From: an uncultured Clostridium sp.
Lineage (GTDB): Bacteria; Bacillota; Clostridia; TANB77; CAG-508
Length of the DNA: 58,675 nt
Reading direction: 5' to 3'
NCBI GenBank assembly: GCA_958413095.1
Contig: CATYUF010000003.1
Location: 1-58,675, forward strand
Position 1 is the stretch's first letter, and every line of letters starts with the position of its first letter. Positions 50,501 through 58,675 of the stretch are shown here, piece after piece. A model generated the notes under the pieces. The model worked only from the letters and a program-made list of their open reading frames with translations. It did no database searches and had not been told where the DNA came from. The position numbers and the translations under genes are program-made.

Positions 50501-51064
50501 AGCCTATTAGGGGAAATACAATCTGGGCACTTAGAACAAGTAGGATATGATACATATTGTAACTTATTAGATGAAGTAGTAAAAGAAATGCAAGGTATAG
50601 AAGTAAAACCAGAAGTAGATATACAAATAGACTTAAATGTAACAAGTTATATACCAGAAGAATATATACAAGATTCAAATCAAAAAATAGAAATATATCA
50701 AGATATTGCATTATGCAAAAATGAAGAAGATATACAAAATGTAACAGATGAGATAATAGATAGATTTGGAGATATGCCGGGAGAATTAGAAAATTTGATT
50801 GATATTGCAAGAATTAAATATTTAGCAAAAGCACTGAAAATATCAAAAATTGCAAGCAGAAAAACAGCAGTAGTAATAACATTTGTAGAAAATCAGTTTT
50901 CTTATGATATACCAAAGCTTGTAAAGGAATATGGAAATAGGTTAAAATTTTCAGCAGGAATCAAGCCAATGATTACATTAGAAATTGGTACAAATAATGA
51001 AATGAAGATTTTAAATGATGTAACAGAATTTTTAAAAACACTTGATAAAATGGAAATAAATTAA
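47588..51064 (+). CDS. mfd: Transcription-repair coupling factor Mfd
   Basis: An 1158-aa SF2 translocase that removes stalled RNA polymerase and recruits UvrA. Order: an UvrB-like N-terminal part, an RNA-polymerase-interacting domain (KIGDYVVHRTYGIGIYIG), the helicase core with GDVGYGKTEVAIRAA and VDEEQRFGV, motif VI QIRGRVGRADRQ, and the TRCF C-terminal domain (DLNVTSYIPEEYI). Length is normal. The start ATG 47588 follows GGAAGGAAAG with about 9 nt spacing. It heads a run of RNA and DNA maintenance genes. Confidence 0.96.
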   Translation: MNTIIGELGKSKKFVDLIKQIEEKTSPITISGLTSVGMLELLASINEYSKRPIAIVTYNEIQAKQIIENLKVFTDKAIFFPKKEIVTYDYVAESKELPYERIETLNQIKDKRTPIVVTTIEAIMQKLPSKETIFKDVLKFKVGDICSLEEIKHKLIKLGYTRCDLIEGRGQFSIRGGILDISLNDKIGVRIEFWGDEIDSIRNFAIISQRSIKTLEKIEITPAHEFILERNIEEVCKKIKNLEMTEKQEKIMQEDIEQILAGNYISKIDKYFDCFYENTSNLIDYFSDKYIIALDEERKIVQRTINIEQDIENLEKALTEKEKFIPQALSNINNYEDIQNQIEKKHGNLIYLEKQDFSTNKTSEKYKFEYREINYYKSEIEGFFEEIKRALLDKKSVYILVESKEKAKKLKETLEKEEIIANIEEKLDKTIVVKSTEKIVTIGIGKLSSGFENFEINQLVISANELISGEKRKKRGLHEAYKEGEKVVFADLKIGDYVVHRTYGIGIYIGVNTIKADGTTKDYIKVKYQNDDILYVPTNQMDSIRKYVGGDAIQPKINKLGSKDWENTKTKVKKNLREVAKELIELYAKREKTQGHSFSKDTPWQNEFEAKFPYQETDDQLRCIEEVKKDMEDSKPMDRLLCGDVGYGKTEVAIRAAFKATMDQKQVAYLAPTTVLAEQQYQEFKERMEDYPIKVEILNRFKTPKYQKEVIKKLKLGEVDIVIGTHRLLSKDVEFKDLGLLIVDEEQRFGVKDKEKIKQYKTNVDVLTMTATPIPRTLHMSIVGVRDMSVIYEPPQNRRPVQTYVLEYDSEVIKEAITKELERDGQVFYIFNNVENIQKKADDISRLVPEATVSFAHGRMSGKEIEEIMEDFVEKKSNVLVCTTILESGIDIPNANTIIVENADRMGLAQLYQIRGRVGRADRQAYAYITYKRDKMLSEVADKRLKAIKEFTEFGSGFKIAMRDLEIRGAGSLLGEIQSGHLEQVGYDTYCNLLDEVVKEMQGIEVKPEVDIQIDLNVTSYIPEEYIQDSNQKIEIYQDIALCKNEEDIQNVTDEIIDRFGDMPGELENLIDIARIKYLAKALKISKIASRKTAVVITFVENQFSYDIPKLVKEYGNRLKFSAGIKPMITLEIGTNNEMKILNDVTEFLKTLDKMEIN

Positions 51065-51273
51065 AAAATAAAAGAATAACAAAGTTATATTAATCACCAA
51101 GAAGCAAATTTGGAAAGCCAAATTTAATATGGAGATAAAATAGGACTTGGGAGTTCAAATTATGAATTAATAGAAACAAAATAAATGGACATAATATATC
51201 AAAAAAGTTAAAAGAAAGGGATTAATCAATCAAATAGATTAATATTTCTATATAATTGATTATAAGATAAAAG

Positions 51274-52065
51274 ATGCAAGTAATTTCAAGTAAAGAAAAT
51301 GAAATAATAAAAAATATAAAAAAATTAAAAGAGAAAAAATACAGAGATTTAAACAATGAATATATAATAGAAGGAATAAAAATAATAAAAGAAGCAATAC
51401 AAGAAAATGCAAAAATAAAACAAATAATTATATGTGATGATTGTGAAAAAAATTCATATATCCCACAAGAAATGATGTATGAAATTGCAAAATATGAATG
51501 CATATATGTAACAAATAAAATATTTACAAGCCTAACAGATGTAAAAAATCCACAAGGAATAATGGCGATAGTAGAAAAAAATAGCTCAAAGGAAGATGAA
51601 ATTGACTATAATCAAGACATTATATTAGCATTAGATGACATCCAAGACCCAGGAAATCTAGGAACTATATTAAGAACAGTAGATAGTATAGGAATTAATC
51701 AAATATTGGTATCAAAAGGAACAGCTGATAGTTATAACCCTAAAGTAGTTCGTTCAACAATGGGGGCTATATTTAGAGTAAAAATAATAGAATGTGAAGA
51801 CTTAGAAAAAACACTAAAAGAAATAAAAAAGCGTAAATTTGAAATTTTAGTAACTTCATTGCAAACTGAAAATAGTATATATGACATTAAATACAATAAA
51901 AAAGTAATAGTAATAGGAAATGAAGCTAATGGAGTAGAAGAAAAAATACAAAATATGGCTGATGTAAAAGTAAAAATACCAATGTTAGGAAAAACGGAAA
52001 GCTTGAATGCATCGGTAGCAACAGGGATAATATTATATGAATATGTTAGGCAAAAAATAAAGTAA
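51274..52065 (+). CDS. SpoU/TrmH-family rRNA 2'-O-methyltransferase
   Basis: A 263-aa RNA ribose methyltransferase. An N-terminal substrate-binding part (KKLKEKKYRDLNNEYIIEG) comes first. The SPOUT knot follows with LALDDIQDPGNLGTILRTVDSIGI, KVVRSTMGAIFRV, VIVIGNEANGVEEKI and the SAM-binding MLGKTESLNASVATGI. Layout is like RlmB/TsnR-type 23S enzymes. A second SPOUT enzyme, TrmL, follows 52 nt downstream. Confidence 0.9.
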   Translation: MQVISSKENEIIKNIKKLKEKKYRDLNNEYIIEGIKIIKEAIQENAKIKQIIICDDCEKNSYIPQEMMYEIAKYECIYVTNKIFTSLTDVKNPQGIMAIVEKNSSKEDEIDYNQDIILALDDIQDPGNLGTILRTVDSIGINQILVSKGTADSYNPKVVRSTMGAIFRVKIIECEDLEKTLKEIKKRKFEILVTSLQTENSIYDIKYNKKVIVIGNEANGVEEKIQNMADVKVKIPMLGKTESLNASVATGIILYEYVRQKIK

Positions 52066-52117
52066 TAAAAATTGAATAACATAGAAATTAAAGTATTAAT
52101 TGAAAGGAAACATAAAA

Positions 52118-52619
52118 ATGAAAATAAACATTGTAATGGTAGAACCAGAAATACCACAAAATACACGGAAATATTGCTAGAACTTGTGCAATAACAGGAG
52201 CAAAACTGCACTTAGTTCACCCATTAGGGTTTAAAATAGATGACAAATCAATTAAAAGAGCTGGATTAGATTATTGGGATAAACTTGAAATAGAAGAACA
52301 TAGTTCATTAGAAGAATTTTTAAGTAAATATAAACCAGAAGAACATAATATGTTTTTTGCAACAACAAAAGGAAAGACAAAATACACAGATATAGATTAC
52401 TCAAAAATGGAGGAAGTATTTGTACTATATGGAAAAGAAACAAAAGGCCTACCAGAAGAATTATTAGAAAAATATTTAGATAAAAAAACAATAAGAATAC
52501 CAATGCTTCCAACATTAAGGTCATTAAATTTATCTAATTCAGTTGCTATAATTACATATGAAATATTAAGGCAAAAGAATTTTGAAGACTTGCAAGAAAT
52601 AAGTAATTATTTTGATTAA
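52118..52619 (+). CDS. trmL: tRNA (cytidine/uridine-2'-O-)-methyltransferase TrmL, needs a +1 shift at CGG
   Basis: A SPOUT methyltransferase of about 166 aa when joined; it methylates the wobble ribose of certain tRNA-Leu. ATG 52118 has GAAAGGAAA. The first frame gives NIVMVEPEIPQNT and then CGG (52166-52168). Skipping C52166 gives GNIARTCAIT, the conserved N-T-G-N-I-A-R motif, followed by VHPLGF, LYGKETKGLP and the knot block IPMLPTLRSLNLSNSVAI, ending at 52619. Apart from this single base the gene is complete and well conserved. The same lesion occurs in three other genes of the window. Confidence 0.85.
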
Positions 52620-52690
52620 AAGCATTGAAAAAACTCATATAAAAATATATAATAACAAAAGAAAACAATGCAAATACAAAGGAGAAAATA

Positions 52691-53494
52691 ATGAAAACTT
52701 TTAAATTTATACCAGAAGGTTGGAATGAAGAGGAAAAAAAGATTTCTAGCATAAATGAAGCTAAAGATTATATAGATACAAAAGAAATATTGCAAGGTAA
52801 AGTAGAAAGTTATGATGAAAACTATAATTTACATATAAACTTAGGAAATGGATTTAAAGGAATTATTCCAAAAGCAGAAGTTGAAAATACTAAAGATGGA
52901 CAAGATATAGACACAAAATTATGTGTAGGAAAGTTAAATAAATATGTTCAATTCAAGGTTGAAGGAATAGAGAATAAAGATACATTACTTTTATCAAGAA
53001 AAGCTGTTCAAGAAGAAGTTATAAATTCAATACAAAGAGACTTAGAAATTGGACAAGTTCTTACAGGAATAGTAAAAAATATAAAACCATATGGAGCATT
53101 TATAGAAATTGGTGGAGGAGTAGTAGGATTAGCACATATTGAGGATTTATCAATCGCAAGAATAAAAACACCATATGAAAGGCTAAAAATTGGACAAAAA
53201 ATAAATGTTGTGGTAAAATCAATAGATAAAGCAAGTGGCAAAATAAATTTATCATATAAGGAAATATTAGGAACTTGGGAAGAAAATATACAAAAATTTA
53301 ATCAAGGAATGAATGTTAAAGGAATAGTAAGAGAAACAGAAAAAAATAAAAATGGAATATTTATTGAACTTACTCCAAATTTAGTTGGTATGGCAGAATA
53401 TAGTGAAGGGCTTGAATATGGACAAGAGGTTAATGTATATATAAAAAAAATTGACAAAGACAAAAGAAAAGTAAAATTAAGTATAAATAATTAA
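52691..53494 (+). CDS. S1 RNA-binding-domain protein, RpsA-like
   Basis: A 267-aa protein with ATG after AAAGGAG. Three S1-type OB modules are visible: residues about 35-105 (ILQGKVESYDENYNLHINLGNG), 120-190 (VLTGIVKNIKPYGAFIEIGGGVVGLAH) and 200-267, partly degenerate (VKGIVRETEKNKNGIFIEL). This is the short RpsA-like arrangement of Firmicutes, which lacks the ribosome-docking part of the E. coli protein. It probably binds mRNA. Confidence 0.83.
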   Translation: MKTFKFIPEGWNEEEKKISSINEAKDYIDTKEILQGKVESYDENYNLHINLGNGFKGIIPKAEVENTKDGQDIDTKLCVGKLNKYVQFKVEGIENKDTLLLSRKAVQEEVINSIQRDLEIGQVLTGIVKNIKPYGAFIEIGGGVVGLAHIEDLSIARIKTPYERLKIGQKINVVVKSIDKASGKINLSYKEILGTWEENIQKFNQGMNVKGIVRETEKNKNGIFIELTPNLVGMAEYSEGLEYGQEVNVYIKKIDKDKRKVKLSINN

Positions 53495-53599
53495 AAAAAG
53501 AAAAAAAAAAAAAAAACAATATTAAATAGGTTTAAACAAATTAATATAAGTTTATAAATTTTAAATTAATAGATATTTCTAAATTTAAGGAGGATTAAA
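53495..53599. other. A-tract spacer
   Basis: Contains a long poly(A) run near 53497-53517 followed by AT-rich DNA. No gene or terminator. Homopolymer length here may be unreliable. Confidence 0.4.
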
Positions 53600-54535
53600 A
53601 TGGTTAAAGATAATGAAATTAAAGCACAAGTATCTCCATTTGCAATAAGAGAAGGGGAAATAAAAACTTTTGATGGAAAAGATGGTTATGTGTCAATGAA
53701 TCAAATAGTACATAAGATAAATATAGGACATATTAATGAAATTCATTTTGCAATATTAGATTTAGTTAATGAATTTGAATTTATTACATCAAGACAACTA
53801 TATCAAATGCTAGAAATAAAAGGGTTTGACCCAAAATCACAAGATAAATTAAATAATAAATTAGAACAATTAGTAAAATCAAAAATTTTAACAAGATATT
53901 ATTTTACTTCAGATGAAGGAAAAGGAATTTATAGAATTTACTGTTTAGAGAAAATGGGAAAATACTTATTAAATTCAAAAGAAATAGACTGTAAATGGCA
54001 ACCTTCAGACAACACAAAACCTGTACCAATGATAAAGAAAAGATTAGCAGGAAACCAAACTTTAATTGCATATTTAAGAAAAGTTAAAGCTTTTGATAGT
54101 TATATAGTAAAACCTGCAATAACAGCGAAAACAGCTGGAAAACTATTTAAAGCAAGTGGAGGAGCAGTTAAACTAACAAAAAACAATAAATCTATTCAAT
54201 TTGTTTTTGAAATTATAAGAAGGGAACAAGACTGGGAGAAAAAATTAATTGAAAGAATGAGATTATATAAAGACTTCTATGAAAACTATGTTTTAGGAGA
54301 TTCTGGATTTTCTAGTATGCCACAATTAATATTAGTTTGTGAAGACGAAAAACATATGGCAGAAACTTTTAAAGAAATTGTAAAAAATCAAGTTGAAATA
54401 CCACAAATAAAATTATATTTTACTACTGATTTAAGACAAAATAAAGAAACCTTAGAAGAAACATTAGTAGAGTTTAAGTTAGTAGATGGAAAATACAGAA
54501 TGGAAAATGTTGAATTAAAATTGTTAGGAATGTAA
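53600..54535 (+). CDS. Winged-helix protein, Replic_Relax-like
   Basis: A 311-aa protein with AAGGAGG before ATG 53600. An N-terminal winged-helix region (EFITSRQLYQMLEIKGFDPK, LVKSKILTRYYF) and a C-terminal alpha/beta part with FVFEIIRREQDWEKKLIERM and LILVCEDEKH recall the replication-relaxation family, whose members are linked to plasmids and integrative elements. The similarity is by layout and not certain. No mobile genes are adjacent; it follows the S1 gene and ends at a terminator. Function unknown. Confidence 0.6.
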   Translation: MVKDNEIKAQVSPFAIREGEIKTFDGKDGYVSMNQIVHKINIGHINEIHFAILDLVNEFEFITSRQLYQMLEIKGFDPKSQDKLNNKLEQLVKSKILTRYYFTSDEGKGIYRIYCLEKMGKYLLNSKEIDCKWQPSDNTKPVPMIKKRLAGNQTLIAYLRKVKAFDSYIVKPAITAKTAGKLFKASGGAVKLTKNNKSIQFVFEIIRREQDWEKKLIERMRLYKDFYENYVLGDSGFSSMPQLILVCEDEKHMAETFKEIVKNQVEIPQIKLYFTTDLRQNKETLEETLVEFKLVDGKYRMENVELKLLGM

Positions 54536-54580
54536 TTTTAATATAAAGAAATAACTTCAAGAAATTGAATAAAAATAAGA

Positions 54581-54619
54581 AAAAATTCTAAGTATAACTT
54601 AAATACCTAGAATTTTTTT
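54581..54619. terminator. Bidirectional terminator overlapping the pflA end
   Basis: AAAAATTCTA (54581-54590) pairs with TAGAATTTTT (54608-54617), serving the convergent genes at 53600 and pflA. Confidence 0.65.
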
Positions 54620-55366
54620 GGCTCTATTAATATCATCATTAGTAGCGTCTCTAACACCAGCTAAATCATATTTTAAACCTAATTTTTCCCACTTATATTC
54701 ACCCATACTATGATAAGGCAATAATTCAACTTTTTGAACATTAGTAAGTGTACCTAAAAATGATTTTAATTCTAATAAATCAGCTTCATCATCAGTATAA
54801 CCAGGAATAAGAACTTGTCTAATCCATACAGGAATATTATTATCACTTAGATATCTAGCAAATTCTAATTCAAGTTTATTACTATGACCAACTAAACTTT
54901 TGCATTTTTCATCATTAATATGCTTTATATCAAGTAAAACTAAATCAGTTAAAGATAATACCTCTTTTATATCATCTGTTAAAGCGACCATTCCGGAAGA
55001 ATCTATACAAGTATGTATATTTTCAGCTTTTAATTTTTTAAATAACTCAATTAAGAATTTTACTTGTAACAAAGGCTCTCCACCAGAAATTGTAACACCA
55101 CCATTAGGGGTTATATAATTTTTATATTTCATTATTTTTTCAAAAATATCTGAAAGAGAACGATAAGCTCCACCATTCATATCCCAAGTGTCACGATTAT
55201 GACAGTATTTACATTGAAGATGACAACCTTGTAAAAAAAGTACAAACCTAATTCCAGGACCATCAACAGCACCAAAGGATTCAACTGAATGAACTTTAGC
55301 AAAATATTTTATATCTTTTTTTTCTATATTTATATTATCCACAATATACTCTCGCATAATAAACAA
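54599..55366 (-). CDS. pflA: Pyruvate formate-lyase activating enzyme
   Basis: A 255-aa radical SAM glycyl-radical activase. FLQGCHLQCKYCHNRDTW holds the C-x3-C-x2-C cluster motif; TISGGEPLLQ, LVLLDIKHI and VWIRQVLIPGYTD are further family blocks. It abstracts hydrogen from the PflB glycine. TTG 55366 has GAAGGT at suitable distance; ATG three codons on is possible. It is 386 nt downstream of pflB in the same direction with a terminator between. Confidence 0.93.
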   Translation of the reverse strand: MFIMREYIVDNINIEKKDIKYFAKVHSVESFGAVDGPGIRFVLFLQGCHLQCKYCHNRDTWDMNGGAYRSLSDIFEKIMKYKNYITPNGGVTISGGEPLLQVKFLIELFKKLKAENIHTCIDSSGMVALTDDIKEVLSLTDLVLLDIKHINDEKCKSLVGHSNKLELEFARYLSDNNIPVWIRQVLIPGYTDDEADLLELKSFLGTLTNVQKVELLPYHSMGEYKWEKLGLKYDLAGVRDATNDDINRAKKILGI

Positions 55367-55704
55367 AAGTGACCTTCAAAAACTCTCAATATTCTTATTT
55401 ATATAGCTTCGCTATTATTTTTGAGATTTTCTAAATACAGCCCTAAAATGCAAGTTGGCGAGAAAAATGTAGCAAAGCCACTTTTTATATGCGAATTTCT
55501 CCTTTCCTTATTTATAATATATAAAGTAAATAATTAATATAGTTTAATTATTACTTTGACTTATAAAAAGTGAATATTTCATAAAAATATCAAATTTTAA
55601 TTATAAGAAAAACAATAGCTATTTAAAAGTAGAAAGTATCTTTTAATCTAATAGTATATACAAATTATTCTACATAAATAGTAAAAGAAATATTTAAAAG
55701 GAAA
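55367..55704. other. pflB-pflA intergenic region
   Basis: Part of a 386-nt gap. It holds an imperfect palindrome around TATAGCTTCGCTATT and AT-rich DNA with possible promoter boxes for pflA. No ORF with a ribosome binding site is visible. Confidence 0.35.
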
Positions 55705-55740
55705 CACCAAATCGTATATTCAAACTGAAACGATTTGGTG
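55705..55740 (-). terminator. Terminator of pflB
   Basis: CACCAAATCGT (55705-55715) pairs with ACGATTTGGTG (55730-55740). On the minus strand it is followed by TTTCCTTTT, so pflA probably relies on readthrough or its own promoter. Confidence 0.75.
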
Positions 55741-55752
55741 AAAACTTAAATA

Positions 55753-57990
55753 TTAAATTCTTTCATGAATTGTTCTATTTATTACATCTAATTGTTGTTC
55801 TCTAGTTAATTTTGTAAAGTTTACAGCATATCCAGAAACTCTAATAGTTAATTGAGGATATTTTTCAGGATGTTCCATAGCATCAACTAATAAACTTCTA
55901 TCAAAAACATTAACATTTATATGATGTCCAGTTTGTTTGAAATAACCATCTAACATATTTACTAAATTTGTTACTTTTGTTTCTTCATCTTTTCCTAGAG
56001 TTCCAGGAGTTATTGAGAATGTGTAAGAAATACCATCTTCAGAAGAATCAAAAGGTAATTTAGCAATAGAGTTCATTACTGCTAAAGCCCCATTAGTATC
56101 TCTTCCATGTAATGGGTTTGCACCAGGACCAAATGGCTCACCTGCACGTCTTCCATCAGGAGTATTTCCAGTATTTTTACCATATACTACATTTGAAGTT
56201 ATTGTTAAAATTGATAATGTATGTTTTGAATTTCTATAAGTTGGATATCTTCTTAATTTATTCATAAACATTTTAACTATTTTAACAGCAATTTCGTCAA
56301 CTCTTTCATCATCATTACCGAATTTAGGGAAATCACCTTCTACTTCATAATCAGTAGCTAAACCAGTTTCATCTCTTATAACTTTAACTTTAGCATATTT
56401 AATTGCAGACAATGAATCAGCTACGACTGATAAACCAGCAATACCACATGCCATTGTTCTTAAAATATCTTTATCATGTAAAGCCATTTCGATTGCTTCA
56501 TATGAATATTTATCATGCATATAATGAATTGCATTTAGTGCTTTAATATATATTTTAGCAACATAATCCATCATTTGACTGAATTTTTCCATTACTTCAT
56601 CATAATTTAAATATTCAGAAATTATAGGAGCAAATTTTGGAGTGATTTGTTTTCCAGAAACTTCATCTCTACCACCATTTATAGCATATAATAAAGTTTT
56701 TGCTAAGTTTGCTCTTGCACCAAAGAATTGCATTTGTTTTCCTATTTTCATTGGAGAAACACAACAAGCAATTCCATAATCATCACCTAAAGTAATTCTC
56801 ATTAAATCATCATTTTCATATTGAATTGAAGAAGTCTTTATAGATAACTCTGTTGTATATCTTTTAAATCCATCAGGTAATCTTGTAGACCATAAAACTG
56901 TTAAATTTGGCTCAGGAGCAGGTCCAAGATTTTCTAAAGTATGAAGAACTCTAAAAGAGTTTTTAGTAACTAAAGTTCTTCCATCAAGTCCCATACCACC
57001 AATACTTTCAGTTACCCAAACAGGGTCACCGCTGAATAGTTCGTTATATTCAGGAGTTCTTAAGAAACGAACAAGTCTTAATTTCATTACAAAATGGTCC
57101 ATAATTTCTTGAATTTCTTCTTCTGTTATAGTTCCATTTTTTAAATCTCTTTCAAAATAAATATCTAAAAATGTTGAAGTTCTACCAATACTCATAGCAG
57201 CACCGTTTTGGTCTTTAATAGCACCTAAATATCCAAAATATAACCATTGAACAGCTTCTTTACTATTAGTTGCAGGTTTAGAAATATCAAATCCATATTT
57301 TAAAGCCATTTCTTTTAAAGCCATTAAAGCTCTAATTTGTTCTTGAATTTCTTCTCTTTCACGAATTACTTCTTCAGATAGACAGTCAACATCTAAAATA
57401 GATAAATCATTTTTCTTTTCTTGGATTAAAACATCAACACCATAAAGAGCAATTCTTCTGTAATCTCCTATAATTCTTCCTCTACCATAACCATCAGGAA
57501 GACCTGTAATTAAATGAGAACTTCTAGCAGCTCTAATGTCAGGAGTATAAGCATCGAAAACACCGTCATTGTGAGTTCTTCTATACTTATGGAATATCTC
57601 CTCAACTTCAGCATCAACCTTTCTATCATAAGCCTCACATGATTTTTCTACAATTCTGATACCACCAAAAGGCATAATAGCTCTTTTTAAAGGTGCATCA
57701 GTTTGAAGACCTACAATTTCTTCTAAATCTTTATCAATATATCCAGCTTCATGACTATTAACTGTTGATATTGTTTTTGTATCTATATCTAGAACTCCAC
57801 CTTTAGCTTCTTTTTCTTTTTTGTAAAGTTCTAAAACTTCATCCCATAATTTTCTTGTTTTTTCAGTTGGATTTGCTAAGAAGTCAGAATTACCTTCATA
57901 AGGTGTATAATTGTGTTGAATGAAATCTCTAACATTTATTTCATCTTGCCAATCACCTTTTTCAAATCCATTCCATTGATCAAATTTCAT
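55753..57990 (-). CDS. pflB: Pyruvate formate-lyase
   Basis: A 745-aa glycyl-radical enzyme converting pyruvate and CoA to formate and acetyl-CoA in anaerobic fermentation. The two catalytic cysteines are in [12 protein letters not shown]; the radical glycine is in [13 protein letters not shown] near the C-terminus. [30 protein letters not shown] and [23 protein letters not shown] are typical PFL blocks. ATG 57990 follows GGAGG. Its activase is encoded just downstream. Confidence 0.97.
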   Translation of the reverse strand: MKFDQWNGFEKGDWQDEINVRDFIQHNYTPYEGNSDFLANPTEKTRKLWDEVLELYKKEKEAKGGVLDIDTKTISTVNSHEAGYIDKDLEEIVGLQTDAPLKRAIMPFGGIRIVEKSCEAYDRKVDAEVEEIFHKYRRTHNDGVFDAYTPDIRAARSSHLITGLPDGYGRGRIIGDYRRIALYGVDVLIQEKKNDLSILDVDCLSEEVIREREEIQEQIRALMALKEMALKYGFDISKPATNSKEAVQWLYFGYLGAIKDQNGAAMSIGRTSTFLDIYFERDLKNGTITEEEIQEIMDHFVMKLRLVRFLRTPEYNELFSGDPVWVTESIGGMGLDGRTLVTKNSFRVLHTLENLGPAPEPNLTVLWSTRLPDGFKRYTTELSIKTSSIQYENDDLMRITLGDDYGIACCVSPMKIGKQMQFFGARANLAKTLLYAINGGRDEVSGKQITPKFAPIISEYLNYDEVMEKFSQMMDYVAKIYIKALNAIHYMHDKYSYEAIEMALHDKDILRTMACGIAGLSVVADSLSAIKYAKVKVIRDETGLATDYEVEGDFPKFGNDDERVDEIAVKIVKMFMNKLRRYPTYRNSKHTLSILTITSNVVYGKNTGNTPDGRRAGEPFGPGANPLHGRDTNGALAVMNSIAKLPFDSSEDGISYTFSITPGTLGKDEETKVTNLVNMLDGYFKQTGHHINVNVFDRSLLVDAMEHPEKYPQLTIRVSGYAVNFTKLTREQQLDVINRTIHERI

Positions 57991-58040
57991 AATTTACCTC
58001 CTTTAAATTATATATATTATTATCATTTTTTACCGATAAT

Positions 58041-58069
58041 ATAATAACATAGTAGAAAAATATTATCAA
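58041..58069 (-). promoter_or_regulatory. Probable pflB promoter
   Basis: Minus-strand TTGATA (58069-58064), 17-nt spacer and TATTAT (58046-58041), about 50 nt upstream of the pflB ATG. Confidence 0.5.
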
Positions 58070-58166
58070 TAAAATAATACACATAATTTTAGAAAAGTTA
58101 TGTTGTATTTGCAACAAACAAATAAAAAATTTTTAGATATAAATGAAAATTTAAAATAAAAATAAA

Positions 58167-58194
58167 AGAAGGTTTGTCATGTAAAAAACCTTCT
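58167..58194 (-). terminator. Terminator of the XRE regulator gene
   Basis: AGAAGGTTT (58167-58175) pairs with AAACCTTCT (58186-58194). On the minus strand CTTTTATTTTTA follows. Confidence 0.75.
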
Positions 58195-58205
58195 CTTAGA
58201 AATAC

Positions 58206-58532
58206 TTATTCTGCTTCAGCAATTATTTTAGCAACTTTATAAATTAATCTTTGCTTATCAGCAGTACAACTTTTAATTAAATCATTAAATTCTTGAGTTA
58301 AATAATTTTCAGAATCACTAGAAGCACCATTTAAAATATAGCCTTCTGAAACATCTAATAAGTTACACAATTGATGTAATCTCTTTAAATTTATATGAGA
58401 ACTACCTCTTTCAACTCTACTTAAGAATGCAATAGAAACATCTAATTTTTCAGACAACTCATCTTGTGTATAATTTTTAGCAAGTCTTGCTTGTTTTATT
58501 CTTTGACCTATGATTGAATAATCTAGAGCCAT
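58206..58532 (-). CDS. XRE-family helix-turn-helix regulator
   Basis: A 108-aa protein. An N-terminal Cro/C1-type helix-turn-helix covers residues 7-65 (IGQRIKQARLAKNYTQDELS, VSIAFLSRVERGSSHINL), followed by a short helical tail, likely for dimerisation. ATG 58532 has GGAAGGTGA upstream. It stands alone upstream of pflB with a terminator between; a role in pfl control cannot be shown. Genes beyond it are outside the window. Confidence 0.87.
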   Translation of the reverse strand: MALDYSIIGQRIKQARLAKNYTQDELSEKLDVSIAFLSRVERGSSHINLKRLHQLCNLLDVSEGYILNGASSDSENYLTQEFNDLIKSCTADKQRLIYKVAKIIAEAE

Positions 58533-58675
58533 AATTAATCACCTTCCAACTTTCTAGTTTATTTTTACTATCTAAGTTATATAACAATAAAGTAGAAAAG
58601 TCAAGGAAAATAATAATAGATGATAGCATAAACTTTTAGTAGGATTTCTCTTTATCAAAATAGCCAAACTATTTC

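Overview
The window is strongly AT-rich DNA from a low-GC anaerobic Firmicute, most likely a gut-type member of the Clostridia. Support comes from A/T-ending codons, frequent TTG starts behind strong GGAGG sites, a two-OB-fold SSB, an rnc/radical-SAM pair, AddB-type recombination, pyruvate formate-lyase and its activase, a sporulation-type polysaccharide deacetylase remnant and Firmicute-style mobile elements. The species is not identifiable from the sequence alone.

Layout. 1-2280 is the right end of a mobile element: a candidate small RNA, a 46-aa ORF and a large serine recombinase. It has split a polysaccharide deacetylase gene whose 3' part is at 2278-2859. 2920-8942 holds an unknown gene, ssb, a membrane protein, two pseudouridine synthases and a degenerate Rpn/YhgA-like protein. 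9125-13340 has a PIN-domain protein and an ABC importer operon (ATPase, permease, binding protein). 13522-20813 has a membrane-anchored protein, a radical SAM protein, RNase III, a glucosaminidase and envelope proteins. 21734-28400 is a decayed mobilisable element (MobV relaxase, IS110 transposase, broken serine recombinase) beside tRNA-Cys and tRNA-Gly. 28978-38976 has YitT, OGG1-like glycosylase, AddB, PgeF-like, UDG4, an unknown coiled-coil protein and a GltD-like oxidoreductase. 39288-47340 has an HEXXH-like protein, a coiled-coil repeat protein, LeuS, an internally deleted HD-family protein, TopB and a small foreign-looking patch. 47588-58532 has Mfd, a SpoU methyltransferase, TrmL, an S1 protein, a winged-helix-like protein, PflA, PflB and an XRE regulator.

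The most unusual signal is that four genes (serine recombinase, ABC permease, ABC binding protein, TrmL) each carry one extra C directly before a conserved glycine GGA codon. Each therefore presents an in-frame CGG followed by A, and a +1 shift at CGG-A restores the family sequence. By eye I found no other in-frame CGG in the core genes; the remaining ones lie in genes that look accessory. This could be +1 recoding at a vacant CGG codon, decoding of CGGA as a quadruplet, recurrent mutation or a systematic sequencing artefact.

A second unusual signal is a pair of about 240-nt repeats (7947-8187 and 39026-39265). Each folds into a long hairpin whose outer stem differs between the copies at many positions, yet pairing is kept by matched changes on both arms. 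Other items are a candidate promoter-to-terminator small RNA, five 11-bp helically phased repeats upstream of the ssb promoter, and a 20-bp inverted repeat that brackets a promoter and covers a ribosome binding site.
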